64,000 nucleotides of DNA from Lepisosteus oculatus (GCF_040954835.1 NC_090709.1:43966490-44030489), one strand, 5' to 3'; positions 45,496-58,903 are shown, numbered from the stretch's first letter. Notes: a model not told the origin generated them from the letters alone. Made by a program: numbers and translations.

Positions 45496-45604
45496 CTGTA
45501 GGGACTGCTGCTGGTGTCTCGCTTGCGTTTCGGGCTGAGAAAGGGACGCGTCACTTTAGGCAGGTGGCGCTGGAGAGAGGAACAAAGGGCGCGATGAAAC
45601 AAAA

Positions 45605-45677
45605 TGCCGAAACCCGGGATCGAACCAGGGACCTTTAGATCTTCAGTCTAACGCTCTCCCAACTGAGCTATTTCGGC
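45605..45677 (-). tRNA. tRNA-Phe (GAA), unit 6
   Basis: Copy with a G:C fourth acceptor pair (3' end TTTCGGCA), the same as the usual vertebrate gene. Confidence 0.95.
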
Positions 45678-46701
45678 AGTGCGCAAAGCCCACAGCCACC
45701 TGCTCCAGCCTTCCTGTGTTGTGGCATGAGCGCACCAAGAGTAGCGGGAGAGTGTTGCAGGAACGTCACTCAGAAGGAAAGCCACCCAGCTGCGCCCTCT
45801 GAGCTCTGTCCAGCGCATCTTCCTCGCATGGACTCCTGCCTGCGACGGGCAGGAAACAATTAGCAAGAACAGAACGACACGCCATGGGTGTCTCATGACC
45901 GCACCTTAGGTTGTGACACGTGCAGGTGTGAGGGGTTGCCGGGCTACTTTGGAGCAGAGCTTGGGCGGAGGGGGGGCGGGAAAGCAGACAAAGAGGTGAC
46001 ACCTCAAGGTCTGCACGATCACAGCTCTCCGCCGCCCCAGGCTTCCGCTCGATAAGCTACTGGACACACCCGCCCCTCCTCACACAGACCGTGGAAAAGC
46101 CCCCGAGTGGGAGGGCTCGCTCTTCCTCCCAGGAGCTCTTGGACACGACGCCCAGACAGGGCACGGGGAGCCGCCGCCTGCAAACACGGCTCCAGGCAGG
46201 ACTCCACTCCGCAGGAGCCGCAGAGCAGAGGAGATGAGGGCAGCTTAGCTCCTGTGCAGAGACCTGAGCTGTTGTTGCTGTGGATGCTGTCTTTTCTGCA
46301 CTCGGGGTAGGAGTGAATGTTGAGTTGCACTTAGAAATGAAGCAGAGCACTTCAACGGCACGGGTGTGTGTGTGTGTGCGCCCTGGTGATTCTGGGAGAC
46401 AGATCGAACCTGGGCTAAAAGAGAGGGGGCTTAGCCCTCTTCCATTTGCTAGTTCAAAGTTGTACAACCCCTTTGTATCTGCTAGGCGGCGCAGTCGTCG
46501 TGCACAAAGAACACTTTGAAAAGCGTCAAAGGCAAGTCATTCCGAGTTGGTCGTTTGTGTTTTCCGTTCAGACGCGAAATGCTGACATGATCTCTCGGCT
46601 CCTCGGTTGTCATTTCTGCTCCGTAAAGGGATCACAGCACGCGTCGGCTTCCAGCATGCTGGGTCGGGACACGATGCCGGGGGTTGGAGAGAGCGATGTC
46701 T

Positions 46702-46773
46702 TCCTCGTTAGTATAGTGGCAAGTATCCCCGCCTGTCACGCGGGAGACCGGGGTTCGATTCCCCGACGGGGAG
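46702..46773 (+). tRNA. tRNA-Asp (GTC), unit 6
   Basis: Standard array copy. Confidence 0.95.
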
Positions 46774-47394
46774 TAGCTTTTCTTTCACCTCCTTAGAGAA
46801 ATGACTGCCTTTCACTTCTCTGTTTTCTTTCACAGCGTCGTGCACCTTTTCATTGCTCTCGCTTTCAGAGCCTCCGCACGGCAGTCGACTCGACATCAGG
46901 AAGCACATTGAAGTGAAAGCAGGAAGCGCTGCGACATGCACTGTGCAGATCCCGCCACACTAAGAGGTGAGTGGGTCTGTTCGATGCACAAAGAACGCTT
47001 TGAGAAGCGTCAAAGGCAAGTCATTCCGAGTTGGTCGTTTGTGTTTTCCGTTCAGACGCGAAATGCTGAAATGATCTCTCGGCTCCTCGGTTGTCATTTC
47101 TGCTCCGTAAAGGAATCACAGCACGCGTCGGCTTCCAGCACGGTGGGTCGGGACACGATGCCGGGGGTCGGAGAGAGCGATGTCTTCCTCGTTAGTATAG
47201 GACCTGTCACCTGTCCCCACCTGTCACGCGGGAGACTGGGGTGCATCAGGACGCGCCTTGAAGTGAAAGCAGGATGCGCTGTGACATGCACTGTGCAGAT
47301 CCCGCCACACTAAGAGGTGGGTCCAGTGGGTCTGTTCGATCACAGCGCTAGGCGAATCCCCAATCCCCTTTTGTGCCTGGCGACAAAAGATGTC

Positions 47395-47467
47395 TGTTTC
47401 CGCCCGGTTTCGAACCGGGGACCTTTCGCGTGTGAGGCGAACGTGATAACCACTACACTACGGAAAC
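47395..47467 (-). tRNA. tRNA-Val (CAC), unit 6
   Basis: Standard array copy. Confidence 0.95.
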
Positions 47468-48161
47468 GGTGGTAAGACGTGCCCAGCGGCCCAGCGCTGA
47501 GCTTCGCCAATGCGATTTAGCTGCTTCCAGTGCCTTTATTGGAGTGCGCTGATGGACCGTGCTCTCTCTCCAGAGACCAGCACGCCTGTCATGGACGGAG
47601 CAGGAAAGGCGGCGCCACATTCTACAGCCCTCTCCACGCAATCGACGAAATCGGGCTACTGAAGTGGAGAAAATCGCCTCTCCAGAAAGTGCAAATATAA
47701 TCTTGGAGACTATAAATCCTATTGCCGAAGGTCAGCCCTGTCTACCAGAGTAACCCTCCCACAGCGATGATCAGCTCGTCTCACACGCGAGAAGTTTCGG
47801 TTGGAAACAAGCGCCCCCTCTTCTCGCACGTTTTGCACGTTCGAGTAGTTTTAATGCGGCTCTTTCGTACACGGTGCTGATCTTTTGGAAAGCAGGAGGC
47901 AAAACCGAGTCGAACCGCCTGGGTGAAAACCAGGAACCCTAACCGCTAGACTATATGGCAGCGAACAACCATGCTGTTCACGGCATCAAGCAAGCAAACT
48001 ACATAAATATGAGAAAACACGCAAGAGAGTTGTCACTCAGAGTGTCGAAGGGTCGATGTATACTGGGGCTCAGTTGAAATGCAACGTCAGGACTTTTCCG
48101 AATTATGTCACACGAAGAGAGCACAGCCCTTTCCGCCCTGCCGCGTGTGTCTCGGTAACTC

Positions 48162-48233
48162 GCTGTGATCGTATAGTGGTCAGTACTTTGCGTTGTGGCC
48201 GCAACAACCCCGGTTCGAATCCGGGTCACGGCA
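48162..48233 (+). tRNA. tRNA-His (GTG), unit 7
   Basis: Standard array copy. Confidence 0.95.
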
Positions 48234-48807
48234 GAATAGGGGCGTCTGCTTTTACTACTCGCGCGAATGAAGGCAAAAAAAAGCCAATCGACGTGAACGA
48301 ACGGCGCTTTACAGAGGAGTACTGCCTGACTGGATCGTTGATGAACGACAGAGGCCACTCCGACCTCTTCTCGGTTTTCTTCAATGACTTACTAAGGATC
48401 TTCTTCACATTCGCCCATGCAGGGGAAGCCAGTTACACCAAAGCAAACGCAGGAAAGTGCATTTCAAGCAGAGACCAGGAGGGACTTGTTTACACCGAGA
48501 GTGGGCGGAGAATGGAACAATGCGCCCAGCCCTGTTGCTGGAGCCGATTCTTGATGAGCTCTTGGGCTCACTAAGAGGCCCCCGCTGGATGCTAATCTTT
48601 CTGTTGTTCTTGCAGGTCCTGCGCTGCTTTTGAGCCGACAGAGCTCGACCTGGTCTGTCGGCACAGCCCAATTGCAAATGATCGGCTCCGCGTACAGAAG
48701 GAACGTGCGTTTGGTACAAGAGTGCACGAAGGCACCGGAAATACATTGGGAACAAATGACCGGTCGCTCAAGACCTCTGTGAAGTACAGGAGCGTGCAAA
48801 ACGAGGC

Positions 48808-48880
48808 TGTTTCCGCCCGGTCTCGAACCGGGGACCTTTCGCGTGTTAGGCGAACGTGATAGCCGCTACACTACGGAAAC
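48808..48880 (-). tRNA. tRNA-Val (AAC), unit 7
   Basis: Standard array copy. Confidence 0.95.
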
Positions 48881-48989
48881 CTGTAGGGACTGCTGCTGGT
48901 GTCTCGCTTGCGTTTCGGGCTGAGAAAGGGACGCGTCACTTTAGGCAGGTGGCGCTGGAGAGAGGAACAAAGGGCGCGATGAAACAAAA

Positions 48990-49062
48990 TGCCGAAACCC
49001 GGGATCGAACCAGGGACCTTTAGATCTTCAGTCTAACGCTCTCCCAACTGAGCTATTTCGGC
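48990..49062 (-). tRNA. tRNA-Phe (GAA), unit 7
   Basis: Copy with the G:C fourth acceptor pair. Confidence 0.95.
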
Positions 49063-50086
49063 AGTGCGCAAAGCCCACAGCCACCTGCTCCAGCCTTCCT
49101 GTGTTGTGGCATGAGCGCACCAAGAGTAGCGGGAGAGTGTTGCAGGAACGTCACTCAGAAGGAAAGCCACCCAGCTGCGCCCTCTGAGCTCTGTCCAGCG
49201 CATCTTCCTCGCATGGACTCCTGCCTGCGACGGGCAGGAAACAATTAGCAAGAACAGAACGACACGCCATGGGTGTCTCATGACCGCACCTTAGGTTGTG
49301 ACACGTGCAGGTGTGAGGGGTTGCCGGGCTACTTTGGAGCAGAGCTTGGGCGGAGGGGGGGCGGGAAAGCAGACAAAGAGGTGACACCTCAAGGTCTGCA
49401 CGATCACAGCTCTCCGCCGCCCCAGGCTTCCCCTCGATAAGCTACTGGACACACCCGCCCCTCCTCACACAGACCGTGGAAAAGCCCCCGAGTGGGAGGG
49501 CTCGCTCTTCCTCCCAGGAGCTCTTGGACACGACGCCCAGACAGGGCGCGGGGAGCCGCCGCCTGCAAACACGGCTCCAGGCAGGACTCCACTCCGCAGG
49601 AGCCGCAGAGCAGAGGAGATGAGGGCAGCTTAGCTCCTGTGCAGAGACCTGAGCTGTTGTTGCTGTGGATGCTGTCTTTTCTGCACTCGGGGTAGGAGTG
49701 AATGTTGAGTTGCACTTAGAAATGAAGCAGAGCACTTCAACGGCACGGGTGTGTGTGTGTGTGCGCCCTGGTGATTCTGGGAGACAGATCGAACCTGGGC
49801 TAAAAGAGAGGGGGCTTAGCCCTCTTCCATTTGCTAGTTCAAAGTTGTACAACCCCTTTGTATCTGCTAGGCGGCGCAGTCGTCGTGCACAAAGAACACT
49901 TTGAAAAGCGTCAAAGGCAAGTCATTCCGAGTTGGTCGTTTGTGTTTTCCGTTCAGACGCGAAATGCTGACATGATCTCTCGGCTCCTCGGTTGTCATTT
50001 CTGCTCCGTAAAGGGATCACAGCACGCGTCGGCTTCCAGCATGCTGGGTCGGGACACGATGCCGGGGGTTGGAGAGAGCGATGTCT

Positions 50087-50158
50087 TCCTCGTTAGTATA
50101 GTGGCAAGTATCCCCGCCTGTCACGCGGGAGACCGGGGTTCGATTCCCCGACGGGGAG
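50087..50158 (+). tRNA. tRNA-Asp (GTC), unit 7
   Basis: Standard array copy. Confidence 0.95.
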
Positions 50159-50779
50159 TAGCTTTTCTTTCACCTCCTTAGAGAAATGACTGCCTTTCAC
50201 TTCTCTGTTTTCTTTCACAGCGTCGTGCACCTTTTCATTGCTCTCGCTTTCAGAGCCTCCGCACGGCAGTCGACTCGACATCAGGAAGCACATTGAAGTG
50301 AAAGCAGGAAGCGCTGCGACATGCACTGTGCAGATCCCGCCACACTAAGAGGTGAGTGGGTCTGTTCGATGCACAAAGAACGCTTTGAGAAGCGTCAAAG
50401 GCAAGTCATTCCGAGTTGGTCGTTTGTGTTTTCCGTTCAGACGCGAAATGCTGAAATGATCTCTCGGCTCCTCGGTTGTCATTTCTGCTCCGTAAAGGAA
50501 TCACAGCACGCGTCGGCTTCCAGCACGGTGGGTCGGGACACGATGCCGGGGGTCGGAGAGAGCGATGTCTTCCTCGTTAGTATAGGACCTGTCACCTGTC
50601 CCCACCTGTCACGCGGGAGACTGGGGTGCATCAGGACGCGCCTTGAAGTGAAAGCAGGATGCGCTGTGACATGCACTGTGCAGATCCCGCCACACTAAGA
50701 GGTGGGTCCAGTGGGTCTGTTCGATCACAGCGCTAGGCGAATCCCCAATCCCCTTTTGTGCCTGGCGACAAAAGATGTC

Positions 50780-50852
50780 TGTTTCCGCCCGGTTTCGAAC
50801 CGGGGACCTTTCGCGTGTGAGGCGAACGTGATAACCACTACACTACGGAAAC
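50780..50852 (-). tRNA. tRNA-Val (CAC), unit 7
   Basis: Standard array copy. Confidence 0.95.
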
Positions 50853-51546
50853 GGTGGTAAGACGTGCCCAGCGGCCCAGCGCTGAGCTTCGCCAATGCGA
50901 TTTAGCTGCTTCCAGTGCCTTTATTGGAGTGCGCTGATGGACCGTGCTCTCTCTCCAGAGACCAGCACGCCTGTCATGGACGGAGCAGGAAAGGCGGCGC
51001 CACATTCTACAGCCCTCTCCACGCAATCGACGAAATCGGGCTACTGAAGTGGAGAAAATCGCCTCTCCAGAAAGTGCAAATATCATCTTGGAGACTATAA
51101 ATCCTATTGCCGAAGGTCAGCCCTGTCTACCAGAGTAACCCTCCCACAGCGATGATCAGCTCGTCTCACACGCGAGAAGTTTCGGTTGGAAACAAGCGCC
51201 CCCTCTTCTCGCACGTTTTGCACGTTCGAGTAGTTTTAATGCGGCTCTTTCGTACACGGTGCTGATCTTTTGGAAAGCAGGAGGCAAAACCGAGTCGAAC
51301 CGCCTGGGTGAAAACCAGGAACCCTAACCGCTAGACTATATGGCAGCGAACAACCATGCTGTTCACGGCATCAAGCAAGCAAACTACATAAATATGAGAA
51401 AACACGCAAGAGAGTTGTCACTCAGAGTGTCGAAGGGTCGATGTATACTGGGGCTCAGTTGAAATGCAACGTCAGGACTTTTCCGAATTATGTCACACGA
51501 AGAGAGCACAGCCCTTTCCGCCCTGCCGCGTGTGTCTCGGTAACTC

Positions 51547-51618
51547 GCTGTGATCGTATAGTGGTCAGTACTTTGCGTTGTGGCCGCAACAACCCCGGTT
51601 CGAATCCGGGTCACGGCA
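51547..51618 (+). tRNA. tRNA-His (GTG), unit 8
   Basis: Standard array copy. Confidence 0.95.
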
Positions 51619-52192
51619 GAATAGGGGCGTCTGCTTTTACTACTCGCGCGAATGAAGGCAAAAAAAAGCCAATCGACGTGAACGAACGGCGCTTTACAGA
51701 GGAGTACTGCCTGACTGGATCGTTGATGAACGACAGAGGCCACTCCGACCTCTTCTCGGTTTTCTTCAATGACTTACTAAGGATCTTCTTCACATTCGCC
51801 CATGCAGGGGAAGCCAGTTACACCAAAGCAAACGCAGGAAAGTGCATTTCAAGCAGAGACCAGGAGGGACTTGTTTACACCGAGAGTGGGCGGAGAATGG
51901 AACAATGCGCCCAGCCCTGTTGCTGGAGCCGATTCTTGATGAGCTCTTGGGCTCACTAAGAGGCCCCCGCTGGATGCTAATCTTTCTGTTGTTCTTGCAG
52001 GTCCTGCGCTGCTTTTGAGCCGACAGAGCTCGACCTGGTCTGTCGGCACAGCCCAATTGCAAATGATCGGCTCCGCGTACAGAAGGAACGTGCGTTTGGT
52101 ACAAGAGTGCACGAAGGCACCGGAAATACATTGGGAACAAATGACCGGTCGCTCAAGACCTCTGTGAAGTACAGGAGCGTGCAAAACGAGGC

Positions 52193-52265
52193 TGTTTCCG
52201 CCCGGTCTCGAACCGGGGACCTTTCGCGTGTTAGGCGAACGTGATAGCCGCTACACTACGGAAAC
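52193..52265 (-). tRNA. tRNA-Val (AAC), unit 8
   Basis: Standard array copy. Confidence 0.95.
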
Positions 52266-52374
52266 CTGTAGGGACTGCTGCTGGTGTCTCGCTTGCGTTT
52301 CGGGCTGAGAAAGGGACGCGTCACTTTAGGCAGGTGGCGCTGGAGAGAGGAACAAAGGGCGCGATGAAACAAAA

Positions 52375-52447
52375 TGCCGAAACCCGGGATCGAACCAGGG
52401 ACCTTTAGATCTTCAGTCTAACGCTCTCCCAACTGAGCTATTTCGGC
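52375..52447 (-). tRNA. tRNA-Phe (GAA), unit 8
   Basis: Copy with the G:C fourth acceptor pair. Confidence 0.95.
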
Positions 52448-53471
52448 AGTGCGCAAAGCCCACAGCCACCTGCTCCAGCCTTCCTGTGTTGTGGCATGAG
52501 CGCACCAAGAGTAGCGGGAGAGTGTTGCAGGAACGTCACTCAGAAGGAAAGCCACCCAGCTGCGCCCTCTGAGCTCTGTCCAGCGCATCTTCCTCGCATG
52601 GACTCCTGCCTGCGACGGGCAGGAAACAATTAGCAAGAACAGAACGACACGCCATGGGTGTCTCATGACCGCACCTTAGGTTGTGACACGTGCAGGTGTG
52701 AGGGGTTGCCGGGCTACTTTGGAGCAGAGCTTGGGCGGAGGGGGGGCGGGAAAGCAGACAAAGAGGTGACACCTCAAGGTCTGCACGATCACAGCTCTCC
52801 GCCGCCCCAGGCTTCCGCTCGATAAGCTACTGGACACACCCGCCCCTCCTCACACAGACCGTGGAAAAGCCCCCGAGTGGGAGGGCTCGCTCTTCCTCCC
52901 AGGAGCTCTTGGACACGACGCCCAGACAGGGCGCGGGGAGCCGCCGCCTGCAAACACGGCTCCAGGCAGGACTCCACTCCGCAGGAGCCGCAGAGCAGAG
53001 GAGATGAGGGCAGCTTAGCTCCTGTGCAGAGACCTGAGCTGTTGTTGCTGTGGATGCTGTCTTTTCTGCACTCGGGGTAGGAGTGAATGTTGAGTTGCAC
53101 TTAGAAATGAAGCAGAGCACTTCAACGGCACGGGTGTGTGTGTGTGTGCGCCCTGGTGATTCTGGGAGACAGATCGAACCTGGGCTAAAAGAGAGGGGGC
53201 TTAGCCCTCTTCCATTTGCTAGTTCAAAGTTGTACAACCCCTTTGTATCTGCTAGGCGGCGCAGTCGTCGTGCACAAAGAACACTTTGAAAAGCGTCAAA
53301 GGCAAGTCATTCCGAGTTGGTCGTTTGTGTTTTCCGTTCAGACGCGAAATGCTGACATGATCTCTCGGCTCCTCGGTTGTCATTTCTGCTCCGTAAAGGG
53401 ATCACAGCACGCGTCGGCTTCCAGCATGCTGGGTCGGGACACGATGCCGGGGGTTGGAGAGAGCGATGTCT

Positions 53472-53543
53472 TCCTCGTTAGTATAGTGGCAAGTATCCCC
53501 GCCTGTCACGCGGGAGACCGGGGTTCGATTCCCCGACGGGGAG
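53472..53543 (+). tRNA. tRNA-Asp (GTC), unit 8
   Basis: Standard array copy. Confidence 0.95.
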
Positions 53544-54152
53544 TAGCTTTTCTTTCACCTCCTTAGAGAAATGACTGCCTTTCACTTCTCTGTTTTCTTT
53601 CACAGCGTCGTGCACCTTTTCATTGCTCTCGCTTTCAGAGCCTCCGCACGGCAGTCGACTCGACATCAGGAAGCACATTGAAGTGAAAGCAGGAAGCGCT
53701 GCGACATGCACTGTGCAGATCCCGCCACACTAAGAGGTGAGTGGGTCTGTTCGATGCACAAAGAACGCTTTGAGAAGCGTCAAAGGCAAGTCATTCCGAG
53801 TTGGTCGTTTGTGTTTTCCGTTCAGACGCGAAATGCTGAAATGATCTCTCGGCTCCTCGGTTGTCATTTCTGCTCCGTAAAGGAATCACAGCACGCGTCG
53901 GCTTCCAGCACGGTGGGTCGGGACACGATGCCGGGGGTCGGAGAGAGCGATGTCTTCCTCGTTAGTATAGGACCTGTCACCTGTCCCCACCTGTCACGCG
54001 GGAGACTGGGGTGCATCAGGACGCGCCTTGAAGTGAAAGCAGGATGCGCTGTGCAGATCCCGCCACACTAAGAGGTGGGTCCAGTGGGTCTGTTCGATCA
54101 CAGCGCTAGGCGAATCCCCAATCCCCTTTTGTGCCTGGCGACAAAAGATGTC

Positions 54153-54225
54153 TGTTTCCGCCCGGTTTCGAACCGGGGACCTTTCGCGTGTGAGGCGAAC
54201 GTGATAACCACTACACTACGGAAAC
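54153..54225 (-). tRNA. tRNA-Val (CAC), unit 8
   Basis: Standard array copy. Confidence 0.95.
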
Positions 54226-54919
54226 GGTGGTAAGACGTGCCCAGCGGCCCAGCGCTGAGCTTCGCCAATGCGATTTAGCTGCTTCCAGTGCCTTTATTGG
54301 AGTGCGCTGATGGACCGTGCTCTCTCTCCAGAGACCAGCACGCCTGTCATGGACGGAGCAGGAAAGGCGGCGCCACATTCTACAGCCCTCTCCACGCAAT
54401 CGACGAAATCGGGCTACTGAAGTGGAGAAAATCGCCTCTCCAGAAAGTGCAAATATCATCTTGGAGACTATAAATCCTATTGCCGAAGGTCAGCCCTGTC
54501 TACCAGAGTAACCCTCCCACAGCGATGATCAGCTCGTCTCACACGCGAGAAGTTTCGGTTGGAAACAAGCGCCCCCTCTTCTCGCACGTTTTGCACGTTC
54601 GAGTAGTTTTAATGCGGCTCTTTCGTACACGGTGCTGATCTTTTGGAAAGCAGGAGGCAAAACCGAGTCGAACCGCCTGGGTGAAAACCAGGAACCCTAA
54701 CCGCTAGACTATATGGCAGCGAACAACCATGCTGTTCACGGCATCAAGCAAGCAAACTACATAAATATGAGAAAACACGCAAGAGAGTTGTCACTCAGAG
54801 TGTCGAAGGGTCGATGTATACTGGGGCTCAGTTGAAATGCAACGTCAGGACTTTTCCGAATTATGTCACACGAAGAGAGCACAGCCCTTTCCGCCCTGCC
54901 GCGTGTGTCTTGGTAACTC

Positions 54920-54991
54920 GCTGTGATCGTATAGTGGTCAGTACTTTGCGTTGTGGCCGCAACAATCCCGGTTCGAATCCGGGTCACGGCA
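54920..54991 (+). tRNA. tRNA-His (GTG), unit 9
   Basis: Differs from the other copies by C-to-T at 54966, in the variable loop beside the T-stem; folding is unaffected. Confidence 0.93.
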
Positions 54992-55566
54992 GAATAGGGG
55001 CGTCTGCTTTTACTACTCGCGCGAATGAAGGCAAAAAAAAAGCCAATCGACGTGAACGAACGGCGCTTTACAGAGGAGTACTGCCTGACTGGATCGTTGA
55101 TGAACGACAGAGGCCACTCCGACCTCTTCTCGGTTTTCTTCAATGACTTACTAAGGATCTTCTTCACATTCGCCCATGCAGGGGAAGCCAGTTACACCAA
55201 AGCAAACGCAGGAAAGTGCATTTCAAGCAGAGACCAGGAGGGACTTGTTTACACCGAGAGTGGGCGGAGAATGGAACAATGCGCCCAGCCCTGTTGCTGG
55301 AGCCGATTCTTGATGAGCTCTTGGGCTCACTAAGAGGCCCCCGCTGGATGCTAATCTTTCTGTTGTTCTTGCAGGTCCTGCGCTGCTTTTGAGCCGACAG
55401 AGCTCGACCTGGTCTGTCGGCACAGCCCAATTGCAAATGATCGGCTCCGCGTACAGAAGGAACGTGCGTTTGGTACAAGAGTGCACGAAGGCACCGGAAA
55501 TACATTGGGAACAAATGACCGGTCGCTCAAGACCTCTGTGAAGTACAGGAGCGTGCAAAACGAGGC

Positions 55567-55639
55567 TGTTTCCGCCCGGTCTCGAACCGGGGACCTTTCG
55601 CGTGTTAGGCGAACGTGATAGCCGCTACACTACGGAAAC
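55567..55639 (-). tRNA. tRNA-Val (AAC), unit 9
   Basis: Standard array copy. Confidence 0.95.
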
Positions 55640-55748
55640 CTGTAGGGACTGCTGCTGGTGTCTCGCTTGCGTTTCGGGCTGAGAAAGGGACGCGTCACTT
55701 TAGGCAGGTGGCGCTGGAGAGAGGAACAAAGGGCGCGATGAAACAAAA

Positions 55749-55821
55749 TGCCAAAACCCGGGATCGAACCAGGGACCTTTAGATCTTCAGTCTAACGCTC
55801 TCCCAACTGAGCTATTTCGGC
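55749..55821 (-). tRNA. tRNA-Phe (GAA), unit 9
   Basis: Copy with the G:U fourth acceptor pair. Confidence 0.95.
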
Positions 55822-56845
55822 AGTGCGCAAAGCCCACAGCCACCTGCTCCAGCCTTCCTGTGTTGTGGCATGAGCGCACCAAGAGTAGCGGGAGAGTGTT
55901 GCAGGAACGTCACTCAGAAGGAAAGCCACCCAGCTGCGCCCTCTGAGCTCTGTCCAGCGCATCTTCCTCGCATGGACTCCTGCCTGCGACGGGCAGGAAA
56001 CAATTAGCAAGAACAGAACGACACGCCATGGGTGTCTCATGACCGCACCTTAGGTTGTGACACGTCCAGGTGTGAGGGGTTGCCGGGCTACTTTGGAGCA
56101 GAGCTTGGGCGGAGGGGGGGCGGGAAAGCAGACAAAGAGGTGACACCTCAAGGTCTGCACGATCACAGCTCTCCGCCGCCCCAGGCTTCCGCTCGATAAG
56201 CTACTGGACACACCCGCCCCTCCTCACACAGACCGTGGAAAAGCCCCCGAGTGGGAGGGCTCGCTCTTCCTCCCAGGAGCTCTTGGACACGACGCCCAGA
56301 CAGGGCGCGGGGAGCCGCCGCCTGCAAACACGGCTCCAGGCAGGACTCCACTCCGCAGGAGCCGCAGAGCAGAGGAGATGAGGGCAGCTTAGCTCCTGTG
56401 CAGAGACCTGAGCTGTTGTTGCTGTGGATGCTGTCTTTTCTGCACTCGGGGTAGGAGTGAATGTTGAGTTGCACTTAGAAATGAAGCAGAGCACTTCAAC
56501 GGCACGGGTGTGTGTGTGTGTGCGCCCTGGTGATTCTGGGAGACAGATCGAACCTGGGCTAAAAGAGAGGGGGCTTAGCCCTCTTCCATTTGCTAGTTCA
56601 AAGTTGTACAACCCCTTTGTATCTGCTAGGCGGCGCAGTCGTCGTGCACAAAGAACACTTTGAAAAGCGTCAAAGGCAAGTCATTCCGAGTTGGTCGTTT
56701 GTGTTTTCCGTTCAGACGCGAAATGCTGACATGATCTCTCGGCTCCTCGGTTGTCATTTCTGCTCCGTAAAGGGATCACAGCACGCGTCGGCTTCCAGCA
56801 TGCTGGGTCGGGACACGATGCCGGGGGTTGGAGAGAGCGATGTCT

Positions 56846-56917
56846 TCCTCGTTAGTATAGTGGCAAGTATCCCCGCCTGTCACGCGGGAGACCGGGGTTC
56901 GATTCCCCGACGGGGAG
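56846..56917 (+). tRNA. tRNA-Asp (GTC), unit 9
   Basis: Standard array copy. Confidence 0.95.
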
Positions 56918-57538
56918 TAGCTTTTCTTTCACCTCCTTAGAGAAATGACTGCCTTTCACTTCTCTGTTTTCTTTCACAGCGTCGTGCACCTTTTCATTGC
57001 TCTCGCTTTCAGAGCCTCCGCACGGCAGTCGACTCGACATCAGGAAGCACATTGAAGTGAAAGCAGGAAGCGCTGCGACATGCACTGTGCAGATCCCGCC
57101 ACACTAAGAGGTGAGTGGGTCTGTTCGATGCACAAAGAACGCTTTGAGAAGCGTCAAAGGCAAGTCATTCCGAGTTGGTCGTTTGTGTTTTCCGTTCAGA
57201 CGCGAAATGCTGAAATGATCTCTCGGCTCCTCGGTTGTCATTTCTGCTCCGTAAAGGAATCACAGCACGCGTCGGCTTCCAGCACGGTGGGTCGGGACAC
57301 GATGCCGGGGGTCGGAGAGAGCGATGTCTTCCTCGTTAGTATAGGACCTGTCACCTGTCCCCACCTGTCACGCGGGAGACTGGGGTGCATCAGGACGCTC
57401 CTTGAAGTGAAAGCAGGATGCGCTGTGACATGCACTGTGCAGATCCCGCCACACTAAGAGGTGGGTCCAGTGGGTCTGTTCGATCACAGCGCTAGGCGAA
57501 TCCCCAATCCCCTTTTGTGCCTGGCGACAAAAGATGTC

Positions 57539-57611
57539 TGTTTCCGCCCGGTTTCGAACCGGGGACCTTTCGCGTGTGAGGCGAACGTGATAACCACTAC
57601 ACTACGGAAAC
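57539..57611 (-). tRNA. tRNA-Val (CAC), unit 9
   Basis: Standard array copy. Confidence 0.95.
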
Positions 57612-58305
57612 GGTGGTAAGACGTGCCCAGCGGCCCAGCGCTAAGCTTCGCCACTGCGATTTAGCTGCTTCCAGTGCCTTTATTGGAGTGCGCTGATGGA
57701 CCGTGCTCTCTCTCCAGAGACCAGCACGCCTGTCATGGACGGAGCAGGAAAGGCGGCGCCACATTCTACAGCCCTCTCCACGCAATCGACGAAATCGGGC
57801 TACTGAAGTGGAGAAAATCGCCTCTCCAGAAAGTGCAAATATCATCTTGGAGACTATAAATCCTATTGCCGAAGGTCAGCCCTGTCTACCAGAGTAACCC
57901 TCCCACAGCGATGATCAGCTCGTCTCACACGCGAGAAGTTTCGGTTGGAAACAAGCGCCCCCTCTTCTCGCACGTTTTGCACGTTCGAGTAGTTTTAATG
58001 CGGCTCTTTCGTACACGGTGCTGATCTTTTGGAAAGCAGGAGGCAAAACCGAGTCGAACCGCCTGGGTGAAAACCAGGAACCCTAACCGCTAGACTATAT
58101 GGCAGCGAACAACCATGCTGTTCACGGCATCAAGCAAGCAAACTACATAAATATGAGAAAACACGCAAGAGAGTTGTCACTCAGAGTGTCGAAGGGTCGA
58201 TGTATACTGGGGCTCAGTTGAAATGCAACGTCAGGACTTTTCCGAATTATGTCACACGAAGAGAGCACAGCCCTTTCCGCCCTGCCGCGTGTGTCTCGGT
58301 AACTC

Positions 58306-58377
58306 GCTGTGATCGTATAGTGGTCAGTACTTTGCGTTGTGGCCGCAACAACCCCGGTTCGAATCCGGGTCACGGCA
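58306..58377 (+). tRNA. tRNA-His (GTG), unit 10
   Basis: Standard array copy. Confidence 0.95.
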
Positions 58378-58903
58378 GAATAGGGGCGTCTGCTTTTACT
58401 ACTCGCGCGAATGAAGGCAAAAAAAAGCCAATCGACGTGAACGAACGGCGCTTTACAGAGGAGTACTGCCTGACTGGATCGTTGATGAACGACAGAGGCC
58501 ACTCCACTGCCCATGCAGGGGAAGCCAGTTACACCAAAGCAAACGCAGGAAAGTGCATTTCAAGCAGAGACCAGGAGGGACTTGTTTACACCGAGAGTGG
58601 GCGGAGAATGGAACAATGCGCCCAGCCCTGTTGCTGGAGCCGATTCTTGATGAGCTCTTAGGCTCACTAAGAGGCCCCCGCTGGATGCTAATCTTTCTGT
58701 TGTTCTTGCAGGTCCTGCGCTGCTTTTGAGCCGACAGAGCTCGACCTGGTCTGTCGGCACAGCCCAATTGCAAATGATCGGCTCCGCGTACAGAAGGAAC
58801 GTGCGTTTGGTACAAGAGTGCACGAAGGCACCGGAAATACATTGGGAACAAATGACCGGTCGCTCAAGACCTCTGTGAAGTACAGGAGCGTGCAAAACGA
58901 GGC

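Larger units (their letters stand above)
44369..47753. repeat. Array unit 6 (3,385 bp)
   Basis: First unit with GAACAAAGG plus the G:C form of tRNA-Phe. Private changes near 46163 (GGCACGGGG) and 47699 (AATATAATC). Relics: Glu 44513-44575 (-), Asp 47186-47245 (+). Confidence 0.95.
47754..51138. repeat. Array unit 7 (3,385 bp)
   Basis: Private change near 49432 (TTCCCCTCG). Relics: Glu 47898-47960 (-), Asp 50571-50630 (+). Confidence 0.95.
51139..54511. repeat. Array unit 8 (3,373 bp)
   Basis: Lacks 12 bp near 54050 between the Asp relic and tRNA-Val(CAC); the lost block lies between two short direct GTG repeats, consistent with slippage. All tRNA genes kept. Relics: Glu 51283-51345 (-), Asp 53956-54015 (+). 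Confidence 0.95.
54512..57897. repeat. Array unit 9 (3,386 bp)
   Basis: One extra A in the A-run near 55034 and more private substitutions than other full-length units (for example near 54911, 54966, 57398 and 57643). It has GAACAAAGG but the G:U form of tRNA-Phe, and CACGTCCAG shared with unit 10. Relics: Glu 54656-54718 (-), Asp 57330-57389 (+). Confidence 0.95.
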